In this document: piece after piece, positions 30,265 to 38,132 of the stretch | How the letters are laid out: every line of letters starts with the position of its first letter | Numbering within the stretch: the stretch's first letter is position 1 | Source: a virus | Strand: one strand, 5' to 3' | DNA length: 43,022 nt | IMG/VR virus record: IMGVR_UViG_3300031951_000374 | Coordinates: 1 to 43,022 of that record | Program-made: the position numbers and the translations under genes | Notes under the pieces: model-generated | What the model was told of the DNA's origin: nothing | What the model saw: the letters and a program-made list of their open reading frames with translations, nothing else | Database searches by the model: none

Positions 30265-30598
30265 ACTTCTCCAGTAGATTGTTCAAGGTTTTAATTTGCT
30301 GCGCGATCGCAATCTCTTGACTATGCTCTCTAAACACGGTCATAATTTCATCGAGTTTTCTGTAGACCTCGGAAACCACATCGGTCTCAGAGGTAAAGCT
30401 AACGCCGATATACTTCGCGACGGCGGTAAAGCTGCGGCGGTCTTGTTCGGCTTGGATAGCGATCGCTCTACGAGTAATAAAGAGGACATCCTCTTTTGCT
30501 GAGTCTTGTTCTTCGGTTAACAGACTATCCCATGAGAGATCTCTATCCTTCTCGTACCGAGCTTGCGCGATCGCCTTAATCTGTTCGTCACTTAACAT
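30158..30598 (-). CDS. hypothetical helical protein (146 aa)
   Basis: The ATG at 30598 follows GGAGGG at good spacing within the thyX stop region, which decides the start. The protein is almost entirely helical and charged (LSDEQIKAIAQARYEKDRDL, KLDEIMTVFREHSQEIAIAQ, LNNLLEKYGKQQEA), a likely coiled-coil protein. The function is unknown. Confidence 0.5.
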   Translation of the reverse strand: MLSDEQIKAIAQARYEKDRDLSWDSLLTEEQDSAKEDVLFITRRAIAIQAEQDRRSFTAVAKYIGVSFTSETDVVSEVYRKLDEIMTVFREHSQEIAIAQQIKTLNNLLEKYGKQQEAAPVYEGAVGTKEGRSVRAGVVSDQEPQA

Positions 30599-31442
30599 GG
30601 CGACCCTCCATGATTTTCCCATCTTCAAACTTAAGTGCGCCAACCCTTAGTTCATAGCGTAGGCTAGCCCACTCATCAAAGTTGTCGCTCTTAGTTTTCC
30701 AAGGAGCGACTCTTGCTACGTGCTCAAACGGAGATAGGTGTTTTGGCTTGCTATTCCATAAGCGATCGCACAGTCTCACATCCTCCTGCGGATCTCTAAC
30801 TCCATCATGAGTTAGATAACTCACCCTAGCGCATCGACCCACCGCTACCTTAAGTACAATTTTGGGATCTAGATCCTTGTCTTTTTCTGGGTCTATGAAC
30901 GGGATGTGCCATTGACCTAGCTCACACTCTTTGGGTTTGCATTCCGTATATGCTTTACGCATTAGCTTGGCGATCGCCTGAATTTCTGGCTGAGCCGTAG
31001 GGTGATCTCGAAGCTCAAAGAAATTTTGATATTCGGTTGCCGTGACTAGTTCAGTTACTGGTGCAAAAGGCTCTAGCAGTCTGTTAGGGATTTGCTTGTG
31101 TAGACCTACATCAGAGAGCTTTTTAACCGCTTTTATAGTCGCTTTTCTGTGCTCGTCCCATATAGCGATCGCGTACCATTTGTCTTCCTCTTTAATCTCA
31201 TAGTCAGCTGCCATGCCTTTTTGCGCTGCACCCCAAAAGACTGGATACAGATCGGCTTCTTCGACAGCTTTGATCATCTTGGCGATCGGAATAGCCCGTG
31301 AACTTGATACACAGCGAGAAAAGACTCTGTGCCGCAACATTTCTGCATGTATAAACCGTGGATAGGTAAGAACAAAGGAGGTCAGCCTCGTCCCCCACGG
31401 ATTTAGGCTGTCGGCAACAATTGTTGCTTCATACTGAAACAT
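30588..31442 (-). CDS. thyX: flavin-dependent thymidylate synthase ThyX (284 aa)
   Basis: The ATG at 31442 follows GGGAGG. The ThyX signature RHRX7S is at residues 37-47 (RHRVFSRCVSS). Other family elements are LSPFEHVARVA near the C-terminus and YQNFFELR for FAD and dUMP contacts. ThyX methylates dUMP using methylene-tetrahydrofolate and FAD. It works with NrdJ and Dcd to supply dTTP. The gene overlaps its neighbours by 11-14 bases. Confidence 0.9.
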   Translation of the reverse strand: MFQYEATIVADSLNPWGTRLTSFVLTYPRFIHAEMLRHRVFSRCVSSSRAIPIAKMIKAVEEADLYPVFWGAAQKGMAADYEIKEEDKWYAIAIWDEHRKATIKAVKKLSDVGLHKQIPNRLLEPFAPVTELVTATEYQNFFELRDHPTAQPEIQAIAKLMRKAYTECKPKECELGQWHIPFIDPEKDKDLDPKIVLKVAVGRCARVSYLTHDGVRDPQEDVRLCDRLWNSKPKHLSPFEHVARVAPWKTKSDNFDEWASLRYELRVGALKFEDGKIMEGRHVK

Positions 31443-31800
31443 CCTTACCTCCCTTTGCCGCAACATAAGTACCGATCGCGGGAAGCACATATCGAGTAAC
31501 TCCGTCTATACGACGAACTTCGATTTCGCCATCCCGAATCTCCAGTACCGTGCCGACGCTATCTAGACAGCTAGCACCCACGGTTAGATCGGAAATGTTC
31601 GCGACTAAATCACCGATCGCCACTTCGGAAGCCTTCTCCGCATATAGAGAATCAGCAGATCTTGAGTTTCGTATAGCATCGTGGGTTTTAAAGGCGATCG
31701 CTTCGGCAATCAAGGCAAAATCAACCACTTCCGAAGTGGTTACGCTTGTGCTGGAATCGACTTGTTGCGCGATCGCGGTCTTTTTTCTTGTGGTCATCAC
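31429..31800 (-). CDS. hypothetical protein (123 aa)
   Basis: The N-terminus is basic and Thr/Ser-rich, then comes a helix (DFALIAEAIAFKTHDAIRNS). A beta-rich C-terminal part (VGTVLEIRDGEIEVRRIDG) suggests a small KOW/SH3-like barrel. Tandem ATG codons (31800 and 31797) have AGGA upstream. No family is recognised. Confidence 0.5.
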   Translation of the reverse strand: MMTTRKKTAIAQQVDSSTSVTTSEVVDFALIAEAIAFKTHDAIRNSRSADSLYAEKASEVAIGDLVANISDLTVGASCLDSVGTVLEIRDGEIEVRRIDGVTRYVLPAIGTYVAAKGGKDVSV

Positions 31801-31806
31801 TAGTTC

Positions 31807-32202
31807 CTATTCGTTTGGTCTTAGTATGGTTTTCTTTTTGACGTTGTAGTTAAATTGCTTGCCCTCTAAGAGTTCGGCAAAGTCGGAAGCAAGGATGAGT
31901 CCTTGGTAGTAAAACCACCTCATCTCCTCGTCTCCTCGCTCAAGACCTTGCTTCATGTAAGCAATAAAATCTTCAAGCTCTTGAAATCCATCAATCCTGT
32001 GATTTCGCCCGTTGGACTTCTGGAGGGGAGTGCCATGTTTATCTATACCCATAGCTAGGCGATCGCGCAGGTGGGGAATAAGTATTTTAAATTCACCACC
32101 ATAGGTTTCGATATCCTCGATTGCTAGGTCGATGATTGCGGGTTCATCGGTGGCGATCGGGGGTGGCTCAGGGATTGAATAATTAACGTGGGATTCAGAC
32201 AT
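31807..32202 (-). CDS. phage conserved protein of the nucleotide-metabolism block (131 aa)
   Basis: HLRDRLAMGIDKHGTPLQKS then NGRNHRIDGFQELEDFIAYM matches a common phage family pattern (RxxxGxxKYGTPLxxxNGRD followed by DAxEExxDxxxYL). Proteins of this shape resemble MazG-like or dNTP-related helical folds. Its place between thyX and dcd fits a nucleotide role, which is inference. It overlaps the upstream gene by 8 bases. Confidence 0.6.
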   Translation of the reverse strand: MSESHVNYSIPEPPPIATDEPAIIDLAIEDIETYGGEFKILIPHLRDRLAMGIDKHGTPLQKSNGRNHRIDGFQELEDFIAYMKQGLERGDEEMRWFYYQGLILASDFAELLEGKQFNYNVKKKTILRPNE

Positions 32203-32461
32203 CGGCTATATCTCCAAATCTAAAAACCAGTCGGGCAGAAGTAATAAAAGGAAGAAAATCCTCCTCACCCTCTTCAACTGTGTGGATATCCCAAGCTGTT
32301 ATGTACCTCAAAGACCCAGTCTCGTCGTAACCTACAAGCGGAGCACTGGTTATTCTGGTACTAACATTCTCTAACTCTTCAACAATGCTGTCTAAGGTGA
32401 CTTTATCTTGTAGCATCTGGCTTAGCTTCCTGTACTGTGCGATCGCCGTTGTAGTGACCAT
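32195..32461 (-). CDS. hypothetical protein (88 aa), start uncertain
   Basis: The frame is open to 32491. The ATG at 32461 would overlap dcd by 59 bases, and the ATG at 32416 (MLQDKVTLDSIVEELENVST) only by 14. Neither has a strong ribosome site. The product is acidic with a beta-rich C-terminal part. The function is unknown. Confidence 0.45.
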   Translation of the reverse strand: MVTTTAIAQYRKLSQMLQDKVTLDSIVEELENVSTRITSAPLVGYDETGSLRYITAWDIHTVEEGEEDFLPFITSARLVFRFGDIADV

Positions 32462-33026
32462 GTTCGGCATACGAAACCAGTGGTTCCGCATCCATTGTTT
32501 GAAAAATCATTTGACATACGCGCATGCCTTTTTCAAGAATAAAAGGCTGGTTTTTGTCAACGCATATCAATTCCAGTGTTGGAACCGAATCGTGCCAACC
32601 TGGTTCGCAGTGCCCCGCCTTTAAGTGTTGACACCCCAATCTCGCAGAACTGGATCTGAGGTCGATTGAGGCGGCAATCCATCGGGGGAAATTGCATATT
32701 TCGACCCCAGAAGTTAGAACGAACTCGCCATAGTGCAGCGCATATTTCTGCCCCTGACTGAGATCGATATCAATCCAGCCGTTAGGCGTAGACTTCTTGA
32801 TCGTGTCTCCGATAAAAATATCTAAGCTTGAGCACCCCACATTCTCTGGAATATAAGGCGTTACCAAAGGGACTTCTGGTATGGGCAAGAAATTTTTCCA
32901 AAACCACATCTTGAATATGGTGTTTATTCTGCTAGGGTGCAAGAAGTCCTGCTTGGTGAGACGAGGGATCTGCCAAGAATTGTCTCTGCACAAATACTTG
33001 ATTTGCCAATCTGCTAGAACTCCCAC
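32403..33026 (-). CDS. dcd: dCTP deaminase/dUTPase-superfamily protein (207 aa)
   Basis: Motifs are VGCSSLDIFIGDTI, ASIDLRSSSARLGC (RSSxARxG), then KAGHCEPGWHDSVPTLELIC and GMRVCQMIFQ, as in dCTP deaminases. The GTG at 33026 has GGAGG five bases upstream. The enzyme makes dUTP (or dUMP) for ThyX. The N-terminal 60 residues are longer than usual. The gene overlaps both neighbours slightly. Confidence 0.85.
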   Translation of the reverse strand: MGVLADWQIKYLCRDNSWQIPRLTKQDFLHPSRINTIFKMWFWKNFLPIPEVPLVTPYIPENVGCSSLDIFIGDTIKKSTPNGWIDIDLSQGQKYALHYGEFVLTSGVEICNFPRWIAASIDLRSSSARLGCQHLKAGHCEPGWHDSVPTLELICVDKNQPFILEKGMRVCQMIFQTMDAEPLVSYAEHGHYNGDRTVQEAKPDATR

Positions 33027-33226
33027 TAAGCCTCCACGATCGCTTCAAATTTTTTGCACGTGTCTGGGTAGTGCTCCATCAGATCGGGGTCTAAGGTCTG
33101 AGGTACTTCAATAACGTCCTCGTTGTCGCACCAGTAGTCAGTGTCTCCAACTCTTAACCAAGTGTCGGTAACGGGCTGAGATCCTAGATACTTGCAATTA
33201 AAGCAAATCTGTTCAATCGTCTCCAT
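33026..33226 (-). CDS. small Cys-rich protein (66 aa)
   Basis: The ATG at 33226 follows GGAGG. The product has CFNCKYLGSQPVTDTWLRVG and later WCDNEDV and DTCKKFEA, four Cys for a zinc site. The longer frame to 33259 is rejected because of the ribosome site. It is a common kind of small protein in phage operons; function unknown. Confidence 0.55.
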   Translation of the reverse strand: METIEQICFNCKYLGSQPVTDTWLRVGDTDYWCDNEDVIEVPQTLDPDLMEHYPDTCKKFEAIVEA

Positions 33227-33669
33227 TACACCTCCATGATCGCCTGTAATTTTGTGCATCCCAACCCATCTCCAGAGATATATCCGATATTGAGATGGGT
33301 GGTGGGGTTGTAGCTCTCCGCCCGATCGCCTAACGTCTTCCAGAAATCAGTTCTCCAGTTGGAGTCCTGAAGCCAACGTAGTCGCTCAAGAGGTTTTGCC
33401 TCAATACGAATCTTGTTGCCCCAGTAAATAGCGATCGCGAAGTGATCGATGCCCTTACCCAAGCAAGACTGGTGCTCCTGAAGTATCTCGGAGATGCACT
33501 CAGCAATCACCAGATCCGCCTCGACGTTTACTGGATAGTGGGCAACCAGCCCGTCAGACATTAATCTGCGGGACTGGTTAGGGCTTTCACTATTGCGGGG
33601 TCGGAATAGCAACCTGTTTATGGCGATCGCCTCTGGTGGCTTTGGTTTTAGTAGAAGCTTTTGAGACAT
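33226..33669 (-). CDS. hypothetical protein (147 aa)
   Basis: A basic N-terminus (SQKLLLKPKPPEAIAINRLL) is followed by an alpha/beta domain (AECISEILQEHQSCLGKGID, FAIAIYWGNKIRIEAKP). No family is recognised. The N-terminal part overlaps the upstream gene (33590-33826) by 80 bases in another frame, so its exact start could be lower (for example at 33558, MSDGLVAHYPVN). Confidence 0.45.
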   Translation of the reverse strand: MSQKLLLKPKPPEAIAINRLLFRPRNSESPNQSRRLMSDGLVAHYPVNVEADLVIAECISEILQEHQSCLGKGIDHFAIAIYWGNKIRIEAKPLERLRWLQDSNWRTDFWKTLGDRAESYNPTTHLNIGYISGDGLGCTKLQAIMEV

Positions 33670-33826
33670 AGGACGCGGTATCGAATAATGGTAATTGAAT
33701 TGAGAGTGGTTTCAAAGGGAGAGTTGGTGGGCGATCTCCTACGCTTTTCATCCATGTAGGCAGTGATTCGGTATTACCTCGCCTTAAATCAAGGCAGAAT
33801 TCGGTCTGTATATACTGGGTCATCAT
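33590..33826 (-). CDS. hypothetical protein (78 aa)
   Basis: Tandem ATGs at 33826 and 33823 follow GAGG and overlap the upstream stop. The product is basic and Pro/Thr-rich, likely disordered in its second half (SKASTKTKATRGDRHKQVAI). It overlaps the next gene by 80 bases. The function is unknown. Confidence 0.4.
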   Translation of the reverse strand: MMTQYIQTEFCLDLRRGNTESLPTWMKSVGDRPPTLPLKPLSIQLPLFDTASYVSKASTKTKATRGDRHKQVAIPTPQ

Positions 33827-34017
33827 TTCCTCAGTTTTGCTAGAAAATGGGAGAGAATGCGAGCTTGATGTTTGATCAGCCCTCTCTGCTCTCCATAGAA
33901 TATATTGTTGGTATTTCCAGCCTTGGGATTGTTTTGAAAATACTCTTTCATCACTTCCGCGAACTCTAAGAAAAGCTTTGCGGAAGCGATCGCGTTATCC
34001 AAATCCGATTCCTTCAT
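33823..34017 (-). CDS. small helical protein (64 aa)
   Basis: MKESDLDNAIASAKLFLEFA is followed by a second helix, KHQARILSHFLAKLRK, with charged and hydrophobic residues alternating as in a small helical bundle. A TTTTGTGGTA motif lies 11 bp upstream of the start (on the opposite strand). The function is unknown. Confidence 0.45.
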   Translation of the reverse strand: MKESDLDNAIASAKLFLEFAEVMKEYFQNNPKAGNTNNIFYGEQRGLIKHQARILSHFLAKLRK

Positions 34018-34027
34018 GATAATTCAA

Positions 34028-34037
34028 TTTTGTGGTA
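34028..34037 (+). promoter_or_regulatory. TTTTGTGGTA motif in a spacer
   Basis: AATTTTGTGGTAGTTTTATA lies in the 68-bp spacer between the genes at 33823 and 34086. It is a copy of the recurrent motif in plus orientation, 11 bases before the minus-strand start at 34017, where it could act as operator. Confidence 0.35.
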
Positions 34038-34085
34038 GTTTTATATGTTTTCAAGCAAAACTTTCGACCATTGATCGGCGATCAT

Positions 34086-34298
34086 TTAGTCATTCGCCTC
34101 TTCGCCTTTAGCAATTTCCCATCCACCATCAATAAACTCCCATATCCATTTCTTCCATTCGTTATACAAAGCTTCTTCCAGATCCTCTTGGCTTAGTTCC
34201 GCCCAATTTTCAATAAGTCCTTCTAAGTCAAAGACATCCTCTTGGTCTGACTGAAAACCAATCCCAAGAGTAAATTTGATTCGTGTTGAGCCATCCAT
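34086..34298 (-). CDS. small phage protein resembling DUF7167 (70 aa)
   Basis: The pattern RIKFTLGIGFQSDQEDVFDL, then acidic helices, then WIWEFIDGGWE matches small phage proteins with FxxGxGF at the start and a W-x-x-xFIDGGW end (DUF7167-like). The ATG at 34298 has AGAGAG upstream, so the longer frame (34334) is rejected. The function is not known. Confidence 0.5.
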   Translation of the reverse strand: MDGSTRIKFTLGIGFQSDQEDVFDLEGLIENWAELSQEDLEEALYNEWKKWIWEFIDGGWEIAKGEEAND

Positions 34299-34308
34299 AG
34301 TATTCTCT

Positions 34309-35583
34309 CTAGTTAAAACTCTTCGCGATCGCATCTAATACTTTTATTGTCCGACGTTGCAGCCATGATAAACACGGCACTGCGATACTGTTACCGATCG
34401 CTGCGTACTTACGAGTATCGCTAGCAGGTTTGCCTTGATAGTCAAAGTCAAGATAGTCGTCGGGAAAGCCCATCAGTCGCAAACACTCGGTTGGAGTAAA
34501 ACGGCGAGTAATGTATGCGGTTCGAGTATCTTGCATTGCGATCGCTGCACCGCCACCTCGACCATTCATCCAGCTTTGATCGTGCTTACCTGCCCTGATT
34601 GGTGGGCATACCTTCCCAGCATCCCTGCCATTATCGACGGAGGAAAAGGCGATTTCTCTGACTAGGTGGTAACGACCAGAAAAACCCTCTTGGTTCCCAA
34701 GCCATTGTTTTTTGCCACAGTTTGCAAGAATAGGACCAGTTACGGATTCTTCGTTGGCTAATCGCCAGTCCTGTTCATCAACACCTAAGCTAAGATGATC
34801 AGCGATCGCAGCAGCCAGAAGTTCTTCTCGACAAACGTTAAGTGGCTCTCCAGCGCTAGTTTTAGCAGTCTTGGTAATCTTACTTTTTGAGTTGCTGACC
34901 TTCGTAACAACCCGTCTTTCGCCTTCTGGCTCAAATAGTATCGCTGCTGGTACGCCTGCCAGTCCTGATAACTCGCTTGCGGGTATTTCTGGGAATAACT
35001 TTCCCAAGACTCTAGTATCGATCGCACAGAGGAAGATTCGATTTCTTCGCTGGGGTACTCCAAAGTATTGAGCATCGATAACTCGGTATGCGACACTACG
35101 GTGTTGTCCAAGAAAAAAGCCTGAACGCGACCATTTGCCGTTTCTTCTGCGAGAAGACAACGGTTCTTCCTCTCCCAAAATTGCCGCGAGCATACATCCA
35201 AAAGCGTTGTCGCGGGTTGACAGGACTCCATCGACGTTTTCCCAGAAGAGTATAGGGCATTGATCTCTAGCTGTAAGTTCATTCCATGCCTCCACAAATG
35301 TTTTTGTTAATTGACCGCGAGCATCGCCTAAAGAAAGACGGTTCCCAGCAAGAGAAAATGCTTGGCAGGGGGTTGACCCCATAAAGATGTCGGCATCCTT
35401 GATCTGGCTCCAGTCGATACTATTTAGGTCTCCAAGATTCGGGACTGACGGATATTTGTGAGCCAAGAAAGCGTTACAAAATGGGTCAATATCTGAGAAC
35501 GCGATCGCCTCCCAATCTTTATCCCATGCGGCAGACTGGGCTTCTATGCCAGAACAAACAGTAATATATTTTAGCTTTCTCAC
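34309..35583 (-). CDS. DNA cytosine-C5 methyltransferase (424 aa)
   Basis: Motifs in order are KYITVCSGIEAQSAAW (I, SAM binding), GSTPCQAFSLAG (IV, catalytic Cys73), FWENVDGV (VI), PQRRNRIFLC (VIII), then a variable target-recognition region of about 180 residues, then AAIGNSIAVP (X). The GTG at 35583 overlaps the upstream stop; the frame to 35631 (TTG) is less likely. No restriction enzyme is seen next to it, so it is an orphan that may modify the replicon against host restriction. The target could be the HIP1 core CGATCG, which is untested. Confidence 0.9.
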   Translation of the reverse strand: MRKLKYITVCSGIEAQSAAWDKDWEAIAFSDIDPFCNAFLAHKYPSVPNLGDLNSIDWSQIKDADIFMGSTPCQAFSLAGNRLSLGDARGQLTKTFVEAWNELTARDQCPILFWENVDGVLSTRDNAFGCMLAAILGEEEPLSSRRRNGKWSRSGFFLGQHRSVAYRVIDAQYFGVPQRRNRIFLCAIDTRVLGKLFPEIPASELSGLAGVPAAILFEPEGERRVVTKVSNSKSKITKTAKTSAGEPLNVCREELLAAAIADHLSLGVDEQDWRLANEESVTGPILANCGKKQWLGNQEGFSGRYHLVREIAFSSVDNGRDAGKVCPPIRAGKHDQSWMNGRGGGAAIAMQDTRTAYITRRFTPTECLRLMGFPDDYLDFDYQGKPASDTRKYAAIGNSIAVPCLSWLQRRTIKVLDAIAKSFN

Positions 35584-36233
35584 TACTTTAGCCCCCAGCA
35601 AGGGACGCACAGCTCGCCCTTCGTATTGCAAAAAGTGGTAATCAATATTTTTTCCTCGCGATTGAGCTGCAATAAATCTTCAAAAACGATTTCCCAGTGA
35701 GTGTCAGGGCGATCGCATAGCATTACGATGTCATGGGTAGTAAATATGTGGTAGACACCATCTTTGACCTGTGCCTGACATTCCCGCATTAAATCAAGAA
35801 TGATAGCTTGACGCTGCTGGGGTTTTAGCAGATCCCACTCACCGCTTCCTTGAGCAGTATGTTTAACTTCAGCAACATCCTGCAAATCCTTACCGCGATC
35901 GCCTTGAGTTCCTCCCGACTTTCGGTTGACTGTATGGAGAAAGCGATTGAGAGGGTCTCCAGTCCAGAAACCAAGGATGTCACTTGAGGTCTCAGCCTGA
36001 TTATCGAGTCCTTCTTGTACTCCAGTAGCTGCAAATAATCGGCTACTGCTTTTCTTGCTTCTGGGAGTGGTTGGTGCGTGATCGCCTGTGTGAACTCCAT
36101 CTCGAAAATACTGACCTGTAGCTCTATGGGGTCTAACATGGGGAAATTCCAATTTAAGTATAGATAGCAGGAATCTTGCAGAGTGGTAAGCAGATCCGAT
36201 CTTGCTTACCAAGTAGGCAATTAGTTTGTTCAT
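35583..36233 (-). CDS. hypothetical protein (216 aa), overlapped by a nested frame
   Basis: The N-terminal 35 residues are helical (MNKLIAYLVSKIGSAYHSAR). Residues 40-135 are low-complexity and basic, and the C-terminal 80 (LDLMRECQAQVKDGVYHIF, then HDIVMLCDRPDTHW and KILITTFCNTKGE) look like a real folded domain. A second open frame on the same strand (35825-36139) covers the odd middle part. Either this frame is spliced, shifted or disordered there, or the real genes are two. The family is unknown. Confidence 0.45.
   Translation of the reverse strand: MNKLIAYLVSKIGSAYHSARFLLSILKLEFPHVRPHRATGQYFRDGVHTGDHAPTTPRSKKSSSRLFAATGVQEGLDNQAETSSDILGFWTGDPLNRFLHTVNRKSGGTQGDRGKDLQDVAEVKHTAQGSGEWDLLKPQQRQAIILDLMRECQAQVKDGVYHIFTTHDIVMLCDRPDTHWEIVFEDLLQLNREEKILITTFCNTKGELCVPCWGLK
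35825..36139 (-). CDS. possible nested helical protein (104 aa)
   Basis: The frame MLDPIELQVSIFEMEFTQAI continues with amphipathic helices (EARKAVADYLQLLEYKKDSI and ELKAIAVRICRMLLKLN), typical protein composition, whereas the 216-aa frame over the same bases is low-complexity. The start at 36139 has only GGAA at some distance. It is a candidate overprinted gene, or the real gene with the longer frame being partly spurious. Confidence 0.4.
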   Translation of the reverse strand: MLDPIELQVSIFEMEFTQAITHQPLPEARKAVADYLQLLEYKKDSIIRLRPQVTSLVSGLETLSIAFSIQSTESREELKAIAVRICRMLLKLNILLKEAVSGIC

Positions 36234-36286
36234 CTTTCTTGAAATGCTTCTGTCAATATTGCCATAAATCTACGTTATTAATCAAA

Positions 36287-36853
36287 CTATTTTACGGAAG
36301 CAGGGATGCGTTGCAAGGATAAAATTCTTTTGACGCGATTTTGTTGTTTGTCGATTAGACTATTTCTGAGATCTTTGATTGGCTGGCATTCTGGGCGCTG
36401 GCATCCAAACCCAGAATGCTTGGGGTGAGGCGAGAACCAATACCAATCCCTCTTGCCATCCCTAGCCCCACAAAAAGCGCAACTAAGTCCATCGGGATAA
36501 CAGCCACTATTCCTTAAGAGCGGAAGAATTTTCTCCCCACCTCTCATTCCAACCGTCTCTCCGCACCAATACTCCCAAGTCTGGATGGGGTAGCAAGGCA
36601 ATCCTCGAACCCATAAAGCCAACTGCGCGATCGCCGTCATCATCGTGCCGCCGCAAGACAGTTTATCGCTCCAGCTTGGGTATGAAGATCCACCTCTTGT
36701 TGCCCAAGGGCGGGAATGAGCTTTCCCATAATAATCAAACCAGTTCAGGCAAAGTCGGTTGCGATCGCTAACTACAAACTCGGTCTTACGATACGACTCG
36801 CCGAGTACTACTAAGACCCTGTTCGCTATTTCTAATCTTGTTTTGTCAATCAC
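36287..36853 (-). CDS. Cys-rich hypothetical protein (188 aa)
   Basis: The C-terminal half has LSCAFCGARDGKRDWYWFSP and GCQRPECQP, two Cys pairs with an aromatic spacer, likely a zinc ribbon. The N-terminal half is alpha/beta (IANRVLVVLGESYRKTEFVV) with several Trp. The family is not recognised. It lies in the replication block. Confidence 0.5.
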   Translation of the reverse strand: MIDKTRLEIANRVLVVLGESYRKTEFVVSDRNRLCLNWFDYYGKAHSRPWATRGGSSYPSWSDKLSCGGTMMTAIAQLALWVRGLPCYPIQTWEYWCGETVGMRGGEKILPLLRNSGCYPDGLSCAFCGARDGKRDWYWFSPHPKHSGFGCQRPECQPIKDLRNSLIDKQQNRVKRILSLQRIPASVK

Positions 36854-36953
36854 TGCTTTTTGCTCCTTGCTGTTCTGGATGGTTTCTGAATTTAATCTCG
36901 AACTGCCGAGTTTTCATTGTGCTTTTGCGGTAATTCAGATCTGAAAAAGCGGC

Positions 36954-37388
36954 TTAGGCGATCGCGCACTTAAAGTCCAAGGTTTCTGGATCTGGGCGGT
37001 AGCTAGACTCCTCGTAGCAAACAACCAGCTTTGTTTCTTCGATCAGCTTGTTTAACTCGGCAAGTTTTACGCGGATCTCGTGGCTTGGCGGCAGTATTTC
37101 CGAGATATCGTCAACACCATCAGGTAGATCAAATTCAGCAATCTCAGCCCACGGCAAATAAACTGGTCTACCTAAGAAAAGGCGAGCCATTTCACAAATA
37201 CCTTGAGGAGATTGCTTGGCTTCCGCCCATTCAAGATCAATATCCTCATCTTCTCCGATCTGATCTTCGTAGTATTCCCAGACATCACCGATATCGTGAA
37301 ACCATTTTCCCAGGCGATCAGAGTATAGAGCCATCCCTTCTTCGTAGGGTCTAACTGGGCAACTTAAATAACGCCTGACACTTACCAT
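36954..37388 (-). CDS. hypothetical acidic protein (144 aa)
   Basis: The ATG at 37388 follows AGGAGG. The protein is strongly acidic (YYEDQIGEDEDIDLEWAEA), and such acidity is typical of DNA mimics, though nothing more specific supports that. It has a helical C-terminus (RVKLAELNKLIEETKLVVC). The function is unknown. Confidence 0.5.
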   Translation of the reverse strand: MVSVRRYLSCPVRPYEEGMALYSDRLGKWFHDIGDVWEYYEDQIGEDEDIDLEWAEAKQSPQGICEMARLFLGRPVYLPWAEIAEFDLPDGVDDISEILPPSHEIRVKLAELNKLIEETKLVVCYEESSYRPDPETLDFKCAIA

Positions 37389-37397
37389 ATCAACCTC

Positions 37398-37697
37398 CTA
37401 AAAATATTCATCATCTTCAACAATCTTTTCAACAAACCGAATCGAGTGGTCGCCAGCTTTAATCCTCTCTCGCGCCTGACTATCCAACTCCTCAAAATTA
37501 CTCACCGCAGCTTTAACCATCGACTCAAGCGCCTTAAACAGTTGCTCTAGCCCCTGAGTATCCAGATGCGTGAGATTGTTTGCGGTAAGGTATTTATTCT
37601 TCCAGATCTCTAGCTCCTCAGCTAGAGACTTGCCACGAATATCTTCTAACCACATTCGCTGGCACTGGATTTTGGCTAGGAGTTTAGAACGATCCAT
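37398..37697 (-). CDS. hypothetical helical protein (99 aa)
   Basis: The product is all helical and charged (RSKLLAKIQCQRMWLEDIRG, LEQLFKALESMVKAAVSNFE). It starts 6 bases after the end of the TnpB fragment and has no ribosome site, so its expression is uncertain. No family is recognised. Confidence 0.45.
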   Translation of the reverse strand: MDRSKLLAKIQCQRMWLEDIRGKSLAEELEIWKNKYLTANNLTHLDTQGLEQLFKALESMVKAAVSNFEELDSQARERIKAGDHSIRFVEKIVEDDEYF

Positions 37698-37703
37698 CGG
37701 CGC

Positions 37704-38132
37704 TTAGGGCAGACCAATTAAATTCGTCGGCAGTAATCCATTCTCAAGTTTTACGGAGCGACCCGTATAGGTTACTACGGCCATACCACCTTTGCGGTAA
37801 TTAGGTAGTTTAGGCTTTTGAGACACCCTTCCAGCTTTAAGAGCTTTGAGCAAACCAAAAAAGCCCTTAAAGGACTCCGCAACATCACCTAAAACCTGCT
37901 GAGCTGTATCAGAATAAAAAGCTTGGTAGTGTAAATTTTTATTCCTTACACTAAGTTCTTTTTGTAAATCATACTTAGACGGAGCTTTCCCAGTCTTAAA
38001 GAATAGTTGTCGAGAATAATAAATAGCGCAATTTCCTAATTTTACTGACTCACCACAAAGGAACTCAAGCACAGCTCTTGTTTCTTTATCAGGATTAATT
38101 AGGTTCTGTTGACACTTAAACATTTTGGTCAT
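37704..38132 (-). pseudogene. TnpB (IS200/IS605) N-terminal fragment (142 aa)
   Basis: The product begins MTKMFKCQQNLINPDKETRA and continues LGNCAIYYSRQLFFKTG, SVRNKNLHYQAFYSDTAQQV and VAESFKGFFGLLKALKAGRV, then KPKLPNYRKGG. This is the start of TnpB proteins of the IS891/IS1136/IS1341 group, which have about 400 residues and a RuvC domain. Here the frame stops after YTGRSVKLENGLL, so RuvC and the zinc finger are missing and it cannot be a nuclease. It overlaps the helix-turn-helix gene upstream by 17 bases. It is a decayed remnant or a small retained domain. Confidence 0.7.
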
